Assembly: GCA_905236835.1 (NCBI GenBank)
Contig: CAJOQY010000263.1
Location: 1 to 17,246 of the forward strand
Length of the DNA stretch: 17,246 nucleotides
Direction: 5' to 3'
Source: an uncultured Oscillibacter sp.
Lineage (GTDB): Bacteria; Bacillota; Clostridia; Oscillospirales; Oscillospiraceae
Shown here: piece by piece, positions 1 through 8,279 of the stretch
How positions within the stretch are numbered: the stretch's first letter is position 1
How the letters are laid out: each line of letters begins with the position of its first letter
The notes under the pieces: model-generated
Told to the model about the DNA's origin: nothing
The model's input: the letters and a program-made list of their open reading frames with translations, nothing else
Databases searched by the model: none
Position numbers and translations under genes: made by a program

Positions 1-168
1 CATTTTGCCGCGGCCAACGAGTTTGTCCAGACGGCCCGACAACGCGTCTTTATGCTTCTGGGCCGACGCCGTGGAACTGGCGTACATCAAAGCCGTGTGG
101 CCGTTGGCGGCGAAAACCTGCGCGATGCCGCTTCCCATCGTACCCGCGCCAAAAATCGCTACTTTCAT
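1..168 (-). CDS. hbd: 3-hydroxybutyryl-CoA dehydrogenase, N-terminal part (cut by window edge)
   Basis: Only the first 56 codons are present; the gene runs off the left edge. The start reads MKVAIFGAGTMGSGIAQVFA, the Rossmann-fold dinucleotide-binding loop (GxGxMGxGIA) typical of 3-hydroxyacyl-CoA dehydrogenases. In Clostridia this enzyme reduces acetoacetyl-CoA to 3-hydroxybutyryl-CoA with NAD(P)H on the cytoplasmic route to butyrate. The start is fixed by a GGAGG seven bases upstream (176-180). It has its own promoter near 284-311, so it is probably not in the addBA transcript. The catalytic domain lies outside the window, so another member of the hydroxyacyl-CoA dehydrogenase family cannot be fully excluded. 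Confidence 0.85.
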   Translation of the reverse strand, partial: MKVAIFGAGTMGSGIAQVFAANGHTALMYASSTASAQKHKDALSGRLDKLVGRGKM

Positions 169-283
169 GTTTGTGCCTCCTGTAAATCAATATCATTTTA
201 ACAGTTTTTCACTGTTTGGATAAACGCGCGCCGCTCAAATATAACGGCGAATCCCGAGATTGCTAATTTACTCACAATCTTGT

Positions 284-311
284 ATTATAACGCTTTTGAT
301 AAAATTATCAA
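284..311 (-). promoter_or_regulatory. sigma-A-type promoter of hbd with a palindrome over the -35
   Basis: On the minus strand a TTGATA -35 (306-311) is followed, after 16 bases, by a perfect TATAAT -10 (284-289). The -35 lies inside a perfect 16-bp palindrome, TTGATAAAATTATCAA (296-311), a plausible operator. The leader to the hbd start is about 110 bases. It carries a short CGCCG/CGGCG hairpin near 229-249 and an AACAGT-N5-ACTGTT inverted repeat at 200-216. The remainder of the gap up to the end of addA (415) shows no clear terminator. Confidence 0.7.
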
Positions 312-415
312 GCGTATTTTCCGTTTTGACCGCGCCTTTTTTATTTTTTGACGTTTCACACAAAAATCATGATAAAATTTTAACAAAACGCTGTATTTTT
401 CATCGCCGCTGATCG

Positions 416-3400
416 CTATATTTCCACCGCCGCGCCGGGGGATAAAAAATATAATACGCGCCGGATAACCGGTTTTTCCAATACCCGTTCGAGCGCGCGG
501 CTATACGCGTACAACTGCGCCTGATATTTGCGCGCCCGCTCTTGAATCTGATCGCGCCCGTATACATGATCCGTCTTGAAATCCACAATCACAAGCCCGT
601 TGTCCGTCTCAAAACAGCAGTCCACGACGCCCTGTAATAAAATCTTATCTCCGCTTTGGGATTTTAAATTTTTATCATATTCCGGCGCGTCCATTAAAAT
701 CATAAACGGATATTCGCGCCAGACACTTTTCGCCCCGCGAATCTCATCGGCCAGCGGGGATTTTAAAAATCTCGCGATCGCCTTGACATCCGCGCCCTCC
801 GCCTGTTCCGGCGTCAGTAATTTTTTCAAAACCAGATCCTGAATCCGCTTTTCCGGATTGAAATTTAAATCATTAAAATCCAGATATTGCAAAATCAAAT
901 GCGTCGCCGTGCCGCGTTCCGCCGGGGTCAATCCATGCGATTTCCATAAAAATTTCGGCTGTTTCAATGGCCGCGCGTATGCTCCCGCGTTTTCGGGAAT
1001 CTCTTCCGCGTTTTCACTTTCCATGATTTTCTCAAAATTCCCCGCGTTTTCATCTACCGGCAGAACGCCGGCGTTTTCGGAGATTTCGTCATCCAATATC
1101 CGGCCTTTTAACTGCGTCGCCGTCACTTTCGCGGGAATTTCCGTCTCCCGCTGATAATCATATTGCCAGCTTAATAAATTTAAATCTAAATTTTCATTAT
1201 TATTAATCCCCCCGCCGCCGCTTACAGCGTCGGCTTCCCCCCTTTGACAAGGGGGGCAGGAAAACGCGTCACTCTCGGCCCCCCTGTCAAGAGGGGCTGC
1301 CGCCGTTTCGCCGTCCGCGCGGGCTTCCCGCGATAAATCTTCTATATTTTTCGCGTCGTGAAGATCAATTTTCCATGGCCGGTCATTCATTTGATATTCA
1401 TACATCATATCAGGGGATAATTCCACCCGCGCCAGTTGGCGCAGATTCTCCGCTTCCGGACGCGCCAATAACGCCATTAAAATCCAGTCCCCGAATGATT
1501 TCCCCTCCGCGACCGTCTCAGGCGGGACCGGATACCCCGTTGACGCCGCTAATTTTTGTAAATGCTTTTCCGCGTTGTACACGCTGTCAATAAATATCAA
1601 TTTCTCTTTCGGACGCGTCATGCCGACATATAACACCCGCTGTTCCTCCGATAAATTCTCACGCTTTAATCTTTCCTCTATCGCCAGACGCGCCATCGTC
1701 GGATACTGAATCCGCCGTTTCAAATCCACAAAGCGCGGCCCCAATCCCATCATCGGATGAACCAATACAGCCGCGTTGAAATCCTGTCTGGAAAACGCGT
1801 GATTCAAATCCGCCAGAATCACAATCGGAAATTCCAGTCCTTTTGACTTATGAATACTCATTAATTTAACGCCCGTCCCGCCGCCGGACTGTCCGTCCGG
1901 GGCGCGTCCGCTGTCAATCAATCGCCGTATCTGCGTAATAAACGCGAACAAGCCCTTATATCCGCCCTGTTCAAATTTTTCCGCGTATCGGCTTAATAAT
2001 AATAAATTTTCCCTCCGTTCCACGCCGCCATCCGTCGCGCCGAATAGTCCAAGAATATTAAATTCATTATAAATTTTCCATAATAACAAATATACGCTCA
2101 AATCCGGCGCGGCTTCCCGCAGATTATTTAATATATTTAAAAATTTCGCGCACGCTTTCGCCGTCTCATCCGATATTTTAGCGGCCTCGTCTTCCGGGGT
2201 TTCCGTCTCTGATTCCGCCACGTCCGCGGCGGCTTTGACGGCGTCATAAAAATCGCCGTCTTTGCGATAACTTCGGATTTCAGCCAATTGATCCGGCGAA
2301 AAAGCGAAAATCGGCGAACGCAGAACCGAAATCAGCGGCACATCCTGCCGGGGATTGTCAATCGTCTGTAAAAACGCCAATACGGTTGAAATCTCCATTG
2401 TACGGAAAAAACCGCCGCTCTCATCAAACGAACACGGGATATTTTCTTCCGCGAATATCGCCGCCCACAACGCGATCCGGGAACGCGGGGAACGCATTAA
2501 AACCACTATATCTTCCGGACGGCACGGACGAAAACCGTCTTTCGCCGCCGCGTCCGTGACGGGAAACCCGGCGTCTAATAATTCCCGTACCCGGCGCGCC
2601 GCGAAACGCGCTTCCAGATCCGTCCGGCGCGTTTGATGATTTTCCGGCGCGTCCGGATCGCTTTCCGGCGCGTTTTCCGTCAAATCTTTCCAATCTCTCG
2701 AACCGGCGTCTCGTTCCACGTCAATCAAATGAAATTCTATCTCGCAATCATCCCGCTCCGGATAATATTCCGCGCCGAAATATAAAGACTCCTCCGGACC
2801 ATAATTCATTTCGCCCATTTCAAGAGACAATATCGCCGAAAATATATAATTCGCCGCGTCCAGAATCTCACGCCGGGAACGGAAATTTTTTGATAATAAT
2901 ATCTTTCTCTCCTGTCCGTCCCGCGCGTCCTGATAATTTACAAATCTCGCGTATTTCTCCAAAAATATCAACGGATCGGCCAATCTAAATCTATATATGC
3001 TCTGTTTGACATCGCCGACCGTGAATAAATTCTTTCCCTGACGCGATACGGCGTGGAATATCGCGTTCTGTATCTCGTTCGTATCCTGATACTCGTCCAC
3101 CAAGATTTCAATATATCTTCCGGAAATCTGTTCCCCCAGCGCCGTGGGATTTCCTGTTTCATCAATTAAAATTTTTAACGCCAAATGTTCCTGATCCGAA
3201 AAATCCGCGCTGTCCAGCCGCGTTTTTTCCGTCTGATAATCTTCCGTGAACAATCCGACAAGCTCCAGCAGCGCGTCCATGGCGGGCGCGGCGGCTTTCA
3301 AATCCTCCATGGCTTCCGCGCCGTTCGGACCGCATAATTTCAATATATTCCCGTAAATATCCTTGCAATGTTTCCAGACCTGTTTTAAATTTAATATCAA

Positions 3401-4330
3401 TCTATCATCTTTACGATTTTTCACCGGCGACAATCTGGGGAATGTCACGTTTTTGACCGCCGTTCTCATCTCTTCCCATGATACGCAATCCGATATTTTT
3501 TCGATATAACTTGCCGCTTCCAGAAATTTCAATCCATACGCTTTATATATATCCAGATCGCTTTCCACGCGTTTGGCGTTTTGATATAATAAATCTTTTA
3601 TATATTCCGCTTTTCTCTTGATAACAATCAATAATTCTTTCGCGTAAATCGTCCCGTCAAAATTATTATTATTTATCCCGTCCGGATTTTCACTTTCTCC
3701 CGCCAGATTCCTCCATGTCTCCCGGCTCTGTTCCAGCCAGCGCGACGGCCACGCGTGGCTTTGCAATTTTTCATACGTCTCTAATACTAATTTTACAAGC
3801 CGTCTGTCATCCTGTCCCGCGCCGAGCGTATCCGCTAATTCCTCACGCGCGGGCGTCAGATTTTCATAAAATTTTTCAAGCGTCCGTTTCAATACCCGTT
3901 CCCGGATCAACGCCGCCTCGTTTTCGTCCAATACCCGGAAATCCGCCGTCAGGCTTCGACTTTCCGTCTCTTGTGATAACAAATGCGTATTTTCCCGCAG
4001 CAACGCCGTACAAAACGAATCCACCGTGCGAATGTCCGCCTGCCAGACTTTTAACATCTGCGCTCTTAAATGCTTATCATTCGGCGACTCCGCCACGCGT
4101 TTGGACAGTTCCGACGCGATTTTCCCGCGCAATTCCGCCGCCGCCGCCTTCGTATAAGTAATCACAAGAAATTCATCCAGATTTTTATATTCTTCCGTGA
4201 CGTATTGAAACAATCTGTCCACCAATACTTTTGTTTTGCCGGATCCGGCGGCGGCGGATACCAATAAGCTCCCGCCGCGATTCTCCACCGCCGCCCGCTG
4301 TTCCAATGTTAATTTTATCTCACTGCCCAT
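416..4330 (-). CDS. addA: ATP-dependent helicase/nuclease subunit A
   Basis: This is a 1304-residue UvrD/Rep-type (SF1) helicase with a C-terminal PD-(D/E)xK nuclease, the A subunit of AddAB. With AddB it resects double-strand breaks and loads RecA. Visible motifs are Walker A SAAAGSGKT (25-33), Walker B VDEYQDT (411-417), GDVKQSIYRFR (439-449), SIHKSKGLEFP (825-835), LYVGMTRPKEKL (900-911) and the nuclease core with D1237 and DFKTD (1250-1254). It is longer than the family's usual 1150-1250 residues. The excess includes non-family inserts around 216-225 (poly-Asn), 1008-1046 (Cys/Gly-rich, from a DNA repeat) and 1085-1117 (ENAG repeats), all in linkers outside the catalytic motifs. The start has a GGGGG five bases upstream (4336-4340). 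It follows addB by 23 bases. Confidence 0.96.
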   Translation of the reverse strand: MGSEIKLTLEQRAAVENRGGSLLVSAAAGSGKTKVLVDRLFQYVTEEYKNLDEFLVITYTKAAAAELRGKIASELSKRVAESPNDKHLRAQMLKVWQADIRTVDSFCTALLRENTHLLSQETESRSLTADFRVLDENEAALIRERVLKRTLEKFYENLTPAREELADTLGAGQDDRRLVKLVLETYEKLQSHAWPSRWLEQSRETWRNLAGESENPDGINNNNFDGTIYAKELLIVIKRKAEYIKDLLYQNAKRVESDLDIYKAYGLKFLEAASYIEKISDCVSWEEMRTAVKNVTFPRLSPVKNRKDDRLILNLKQVWKHCKDIYGNILKLCGPNGAEAMEDLKAAAPAMDALLELVGLFTEDYQTEKTRLDSADFSDQEHLALKILIDETGNPTALGEQISGRYIEILVDEYQDTNEIQNAIFHAVSRQGKNLFTVGDVKQSIYRFRLADPLIFLEKYARFVNYQDARDGQERKILLSKNFRSRREILDAANYIFSAILSLEMGEMNYGPEESLYFGAEYYPERDDCEIEFHLIDVERDAGSRDWKDLTENAPESDPDAPENHQTRRTDLEARFAARRVRELLDAGFPVTDAAAKDGFRPCRPEDIVVLMRSPRSRIALWAAIFAEENIPCSFDESGGFFRTMEISTVLAFLQTIDNPRQDVPLISVLRSPIFAFSPDQLAEIRSYRKDGDFYDAVKAAADVAESETETPEDEAAKISDETAKACAKFLNILNNLREAAPDLSVYLLLWKIYNEFNILGLFGATDGGVERRENLLLLSRYAEKFEQGGYKGLFAFITQIRRLIDSGRAPDGQSGGGTGVKLMSIHKSKGLEFPIVILADLNHAFSRQDFNAAVLVHPMMGLGPRFVDLKRRIQYPTMARLAIEERLKRENLSEEQRVLYVGMTRPKEKLIFIDSVYNAEKHLQKLAASTGYPVPPETVAEGKSFGDWILMALLARPEAENLRQLARVELSPDMMYEYQMNDRPWKIDLHDAKNIEDLSREARADGETAAAPLDRGAESDAFSCPPCQRGEADAVSGGGGINNNENLDLNLLSWQYDYQRETEIPAKVTATQLKGRILDDEISENAGVLPVDENAGNFEKIMESENAEEIPENAGAYARPLKQPKFLWKSHGLTPAERGTATHLILQYLDFNDLNFNPEKRIQDLVLKKLLTPEQAEGADVKAIARFLKSPLADEIRGAKSVWREYPFMILMDAPEYDKNLKSQSGDKILLQGVVDCCFETDNGLVIVDFKTDHVYGRDQIQERARKYQAQLYAYSRALERVLEKPVIRRVLYFLSPGAAVEI
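980..1080 (-). repeat. Irregular ENAG-coding repeats inside addA
   Basis: Four copies of CGCGTTTTC or a one-base variant (plus strand) occur at irregular spacing in this stretch. On the coding strand they encode SENAG, DENAG, SENAE and PENAG around residues 1085-1117, between the helicase and nuclease domains. This looks like a local low-complexity expansion in a disordered linker. Confidence 0.6.
1200..1305 (-). repeat. G/C-run inverted repeat inserted in frame in addA
   Basis: Two related units face each other. CCCCCCTTTGACAAGGGGGG lies on the plus strand (1238-1257), and the minus strand of about 1278-1297 reads CCCCTCTTGACAGGGGGG. About 20 bases separate them, and a GC-rich flank (GCCGCCGCTTACAGCGTCGG, 1214-1233) follows. 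Translated in addA they give residues about 1010-1041, including APLDRGAESDAFSCPPCQRG and a GGGG run, which do not resemble AddA. An ATT run (poly-Asn) borders it. It resembles a small dispersed palindromic element accepted in frame; other copies would have to be found in the genome to prove this. Confidence 0.65.
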
Positions 4331-4353
4331 GACTTCCCCCTTTTAATTCGCAA

Positions 4354-7300
4354 TCAATCCCCCGCCGCGTGATCGTCAATCATATTCCAGAAATCATCGT
4401 TTTTAACCGGCGTAATATATCTATAACGATCCGTGTCCCGCCCGTCCGTAAAATGACACGCGTCAAACCATTCGCAATACGCGCATGGATCATCCTGACT
4501 GGATTTTAAACACGGGTCCGCGTCGATACAGCCTTCTCTCAATTCGCGGCCTATCTCGCGTAATAATTTGCCCAGATATTTTTTTAATTTCCCCAATTGC
4601 TCCGCTGACGCCAGCCCGCCCGTAATGCTCCCGTCTTTTTTGCTGATCTTCAGCGGCAGATATTTCGGCTCAGACAGCGCCTCATGTTCCATCGCCTCTA
4701 ATACATCCGGGTCTGATAATAATAACCCCGTGCGTTTTAACTCTTTTTCACGCAGTTTTTCCAGTTTCTCCGGACTGATTTCCCGGTCAGCCTTTAAAAT
4801 CTCATCCCGCGCCGGGAAATACAACACCCCCGCCGGGACAATCTCGTTCCATATCTGATTATACAAATCCGGATTGATTTCCGCCTTTTCTCCGCCGGAT
4901 AATATATCCGGATTCATTTCCCCGCTTTCTCCGCTCCCGCCGTCCGGATTGGATTTCTTTCCCGGCTTTAATCCGGCTTTGCCCGCGTCCTGTAAAGCGA
5001 ATAAATATAACAGCATTTGAATATCAAGCCCCATGCGCACGGCGCTTAAATCAAATTTTTTCTTCCCGGATTTATAATCTATAATTCTTAAATATAATTT
5101 TCCGTTTTTGATCCAGCCGTCCGCGCGGTCCACGCGTCCCCGGATTCTGAACTGTCCGTCCGGGTCTGAAATCACCACAGCCGGAACGGATTCCCCGTCG
5201 CCGAAGCCCAGTTCATACGCCATCGGCGTAAAATCCGAGTGTCTTAATTCTTCCGCCGCCTCTAATATCACATTCCGCGCCGTCACGCGTAACCGCTGAA
5301 ATAAATACTGAAATCTCGCGTTCTTCCCAGACAAATCCCCAAATTCTTGATTAATAAATATATTAATATATTCATCCGTCAGATTTTTCAAATCCTCGTC
5401 GCTGATTTTCCCAAATCCGCCGCGCGATAATACATCCCGCGTGACGTTTTCCAATAAAAAATGCAGAAACGATCCGATTTTTGGCGCGTCGAATTCCGCC
5501 GGGGCGCGTGATTTCGCTTTCAAGCCATATCGCATGAAATACGCGAAATGACAGCGTCTCATGCCTTCCAGACGCGACGCGGATAAATATAATCTTTTGC
5601 CGTATAATTTCCGGACCGCGCGTTTCGATAACATACCGCGCTTTAATCCCGCCGCGCGGCGCATATTTTCAATTTTATCCCGATATTCCGGCTGATTCTC
5701 GAAATAATTCCACAACGCGCCGTTTCTGTCGTTTCCCGCCATTTCCAAAGCCGGGATCGCCGCCGTGTATCGCCATGATTTTTTCATCCCCTCACGACGG
5801 ATTTTTATCATGGGAAATAACGCCTGAATCCGCGCGATGACAAACGCCGGACGCAGTTCCCCCCCGGACGCGTCGGAAACCGGCCAGCTGATAGATAATC
5901 CCTCCGTGGGCTGCGCCAGAGCCGCGTATAACATCTGCAATTCCAGCGACATTTGCTCCTGCCCCGCCGGGGATAATTCCATCCCCAGTCCGGCCAGCGC
6001 TTCCCGGTCATCACGGTTTAAGATCACGCCGCTCTGTCCCGCCGCCGGGATTTTATCGTCATTACAGCCCAATAAAAACAAATATTTCACCGTATGCCGG
6101 TCATTTCGTGTGATCTCACTCACAGACACCTGATCCAGCGACGCCGGAACGGTCCCAATGCTGTACTGCGTCAGCGCCTGTTTAAATAATCTTACATAAT
6201 CATCAATCTCGATTCTCTCTTCGCCCAATAATTCCACAAACTGATCCATCACGCCGCATAATATCTCCCATATCCGCGCCGTCTCGTCCGCTTCCTGCAA
6301 TCTCCCCGCCTCCGCGAGCGTTTTCATCCGAAAATCTAATTTCTCCGTCAGATTTAATTTCTCCATGAAATTATACAGCGCTTCCGTCTTTTCCCGAACC
6401 GTCACGCCGGATTTCAACCCGCCTGACAGATCCGACAGCATTTCACGCGCGCGCCCGCGCAAGTGATTAATCAATTCTAATTTATTTTTATCTTCTTCGC
6501 TCCATTCCGTCCCGTATCCGCCCGGACGCTCCGTCCAGTCCCCGTCACGCGTCCACATCGCGCCGCGTATATCCCATGTAATTACATAATTTTCCAGTAT
6601 ATCGCATTCTTCCCGCGACAAACCCGCCAGTCCGCTTTTCAGCCACTTGAACATATCCTCATATTCATATCCGTTTACAATCGACGACAAAACGCCGGTG
6701 ATAAAACACAATACCGGCTTTTCCAGTAAATCCGTCCGGCGGCTCCAATACGCGGGAATTTTCCATCTTTCAAATACCGTCTCAATACAGCCGGAATATT
6801 CCTCCATATTCCGCGCCGATATAGTAATATCTTTATATCTCGCTTTCCCGGACGATACTAATTTTACTATATCCGCCGCCGCCTGTTCCACTTCGTTTAA
6901 CATCGTCTCCGCTTCGCGTAATTTGATAATATTATTTACATCCTCACCGCCGTTTTCCCCATGTTTCTCTTGATTCTCCCTGTTATCATGATATATTTCA
7001 TTCTTTCCGAAAAAATACCGCTCCAAATGCCCCAGCGGTCCGACAGGCTCGGATCGAAATACTTTTATTTTTATTTCGCTTCCAGCGTCACGCGCCATAC
7101 GCGCCAGTCTCCCCAGCGTTTTCACCGCCGGGACGAATATTTCTTCCTCGCTGTCCGGCTCTCCCAATAATACAATCGTCACGGAACGCGCCTGTTTTAA
7201 TATTATCTCTAATATATCCCGTTCCCGCGCGTTAAAATACGAAAACCCGTCCAAAAATATATCTTTATCTTTCACATATTCCGACGCCGTTAGATTTTCC

Positions 7301-7839
7301 GATAATCTGCTGATTAAATCACGCGCGTCGCGTCCGTTCTCCCGTAATTTCGCCTCATACGCGCCGTATAACAAACCCAAATCCGATAATTTATCGCGCG
7401 TGGCTCCTTCAGATAACTCGCCCGCCTTTTCCGTCAAAATCTCCGGCGTGATTTCATACGCGTGTAACTCGTCAAATAAATCCAATAAACGCGCCAAAAA
7501 CGCCGGTCGTCTCGACGGCCTTCGATAGATTTTCAACAACGCCGACAAGTCATTTACACATCTTTGCAGTGTCAATAATTTTCCGCCCGCGTCCAGCGGG
7601 ATTTCCGCGATTCCGCCTGTCCGCGATAAAACCCGATTGCATAACCTGTGAAAGCTCAATACTTCCGCGTGACGGCTTGCCGTATCGCCGCACACCCGGC
7701 ACAAATCCCGCTCCGCCTCGTGCGACGCGTGTTCCGGGACTAATAAAATCTGCTTGCCCGTATCGCCCAACGCCCGGATTTTCTCTAAAATCCGGCTGGA
7801 TTTGCCCGTTTTGGCGCGGCCCATCCAGATATTTAACAT
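4354..7839 (-). CDS. addB: ATP-dependent helicase/deoxyribonuclease subunit B
   Basis: This 1161-residue protein is the partner of AddA in double-strand-break processing. It opens with a Walker A-type motif, GRAKTGKS (7-14). The C-terminal nuclease shows GRVDRAD (D904) and DYKSGK (D921, K923). Four cysteines, C763 (in RRCHFAYF), C1119, C1122 and C1128 (in PCAYCEWFDAC), match the AddB iron-sulfur staple that frames the nuclease. Three consecutive ATGs precede LNIWMGRAK. The third (7839) is chosen because GGGGGG (7846-7851) sits six bases upstream, whereas the first ATG abuts the G run. A TTG start at 7890 is also open but lacks a ribosome site. An insert at residues 954-992 holds three NPD repeats. 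Confidence 0.95.
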   Translation of the reverse strand: MLNIWMGRAKTGKSSRILEKIRALGDTGKQILLVPEHASHEAERDLCRVCGDTASRHAEVLSFHRLCNRVLSRTGGIAEIPLDAGGKLLTLQRCVNDLSALLKIYRRPSRRPAFLARLLDLFDELHAYEITPEILTEKAGELSEGATRDKLSDLGLLYGAYEAKLRENGRDARDLISRLSENLTASEYVKDKDIFLDGFSYFNARERDILEIILKQARSVTIVLLGEPDSEEEIFVPAVKTLGRLARMARDAGSEIKIKVFRSEPVGPLGHLERYFFGKNEIYHDNRENQEKHGENGGEDVNNIIKLREAETMLNEVEQAAADIVKLVSSGKARYKDITISARNMEEYSGCIETVFERWKIPAYWSRRTDLLEKPVLCFITGVLSSIVNGYEYEDMFKWLKSGLAGLSREECDILENYVITWDIRGAMWTRDGDWTERPGGYGTEWSEEDKNKLELINHLRGRAREMLSDLSGGLKSGVTVREKTEALYNFMEKLNLTEKLDFRMKTLAEAGRLQEADETARIWEILCGVMDQFVELLGEERIEIDDYVRLFKQALTQYSIGTVPASLDQVSVSEITRNDRHTVKYLFLLGCNDDKIPAAGQSGVILNRDDREALAGLGMELSPAGQEQMSLELQMLYAALAQPTEGLSISWPVSDASGGELRPAFVIARIQALFPMIKIRREGMKKSWRYTAAIPALEMAGNDRNGALWNYFENQPEYRDKIENMRRAAGLKRGMLSKRAVRKLYGKRLYLSASRLEGMRRCHFAYFMRYGLKAKSRAPAEFDAPKIGSFLHFLLENVTRDVLSRGGFGKISDEDLKNLTDEYINIFINQEFGDLSGKNARFQYLFQRLRVTARNVILEAAEELRHSDFTPMAYELGFGDGESVPAVVISDPDGQFRIRGRVDRADGWIKNGKLYLRIIDYKSGKKKFDLSAVRMGLDIQMLLYLFALQDAGKAGLKPGKKSNPDGGSGESGEMNPDILSGGEKAEINPDLYNQIWNEIVPAGVLYFPARDEILKADREISPEKLEKLREKELKRTGLLLSDPDVLEAMEHEALSEPKYLPLKISKKDGSITGGLASAEQLGKLKKYLGKLLREIGRELREGCIDADPCLKSSQDDPCAYCEWFDACHFTDGRDTDRYRYITPVKNDDFWNMIDDHAAGD
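4864..4980 (-). repeat. NPD-coding repeats in addB
   Basis: Three copies of a TCCGGATT-containing unit (plus strand) encode SNPDGG, MNPDIL and INPDLY, separated by Gly/Ser/Glu-rich spacers (residues about 954-992). The insert lies after the nuclease motif DYKSGK and before the conserved GVLYFPARD strand. A related CCGTCCGGATT stretch, also giving NPD next to poly-Asn, occurs in addA near 3676-3690. Confidence 0.55.
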
Positions 7840-7860
7840 CATCATCCCCCCTGTGAAAAA

Positions 7861-7896
7861 TCCCCCTTTGCCGGGAAATCCGCGAAACAAAGGGGA
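7861..7896 (-). terminator. Hairpin in the addB leader, possible attenuator or terminator
   Basis: TCCCCCTTTG (7861-7870) pairs with CAAAGGGGA (7888-7896) across a 17-base loop. Read on the minus strand the stem is followed by TTTTT (7856-7860) just before the addB ribosome site, the arrangement of an intrinsic terminator or attenuator. Read on the plus strand it is also followed by T-rich sequence. The rest of the gap to the RemB-like gene (7897-7955) is almost pure A/T, with repeated AAATTTAAA-like blocks. Confidence 0.45.
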
Positions 7897-7955
7897 AAAT
7901 TTTTCAAAATCTTATAAATTTTAAATTTCAATTTAATTTTAAATTTAAATTTTAT

Positions 7956-8216
7956 TTACGGCGTCCGCGCTTCCCATAAACTCCGGACCGCCGCCGGGGT
8001 CCATTGGGACAGATATACAATCTGCTCATGATACGGATGCGTGGCGACAACAAAAGAACGCGGCAGTTCCCCGGATATATCCAGTATCACGCCCGCTTCC
8101 TCCGCTTTGCGCAGATATTCCCGCGTCCGCTTTTCCGTACTGCATTTGTCCATGTCAAACACGCCGATTACGCGTTCGGATAATAAAATCTCATCCTGTC
8201 CCAGATAAAGATACAT
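7956..8216 (-). CDS. remB: RemB-like extracellular matrix regulator (DUF370 family)
   Basis: This 86-residue protein begins MYLYLGQDEILLSERVIGVF and has the GELPRSFVVA and YLSQWTPAAVRSL segments of the DUF370/RemB (YaaB) family. RemA, a relative, is a DNA-binding matrix-gene activator in Bacillus; RemB acts in the same process, but its mechanism is less clear. An upstream ATG (8249) would add 11 residues, but it has no ribosome site and the family starts at MYL/MYI. The internal ATG is therefore chosen, with a GGTGAG about 12 bases upstream, which is weak. RemB is usually found near recF and gyrB; here it sits ahead of addBA, so the context is DNA repair. Confidence 0.8.
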   Translation of the reverse strand: MYLYLGQDEILLSERVIGVFDMDKCSTEKRTREYLRKAEEAGVILDISGELPRSFVVATHPYHEQIVYLSQWTPAAVRSLWEARTP

Positions 8217-8279
8217 GATTTCTTTTCTCTCACCGCCGTTACTTTTCATATTATCGCGTATGACCGCGCGTCGGCGCCG

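Noticed and set aside
1238..1297. TTGACA boxes as internal promoters in addA
   Set aside because: Both lie in the centre of G/C-run palindromes with no -10 at 16-18 bases; they are better explained as part of the repeat.
3715..4161. 148-codon plus-strand frame opposite addA
   Set aside because: It is antisense to conserved AddA coding sequence, with proline- and arginine-rich low-complexity translation and no ribosome site.
7840..7890. TTG start extending AddB by 17 residues
   Set aside because: No ribosome site lies upstream, and the extension overlaps a hairpin and the real G-rich ribosome site.
8217..8249. Upstream ATG of the RemB-like gene
   Set aside because: No ribosome site; the added residues (MKSNGGERKEI) are not in the family, which starts at MYL/MYI.
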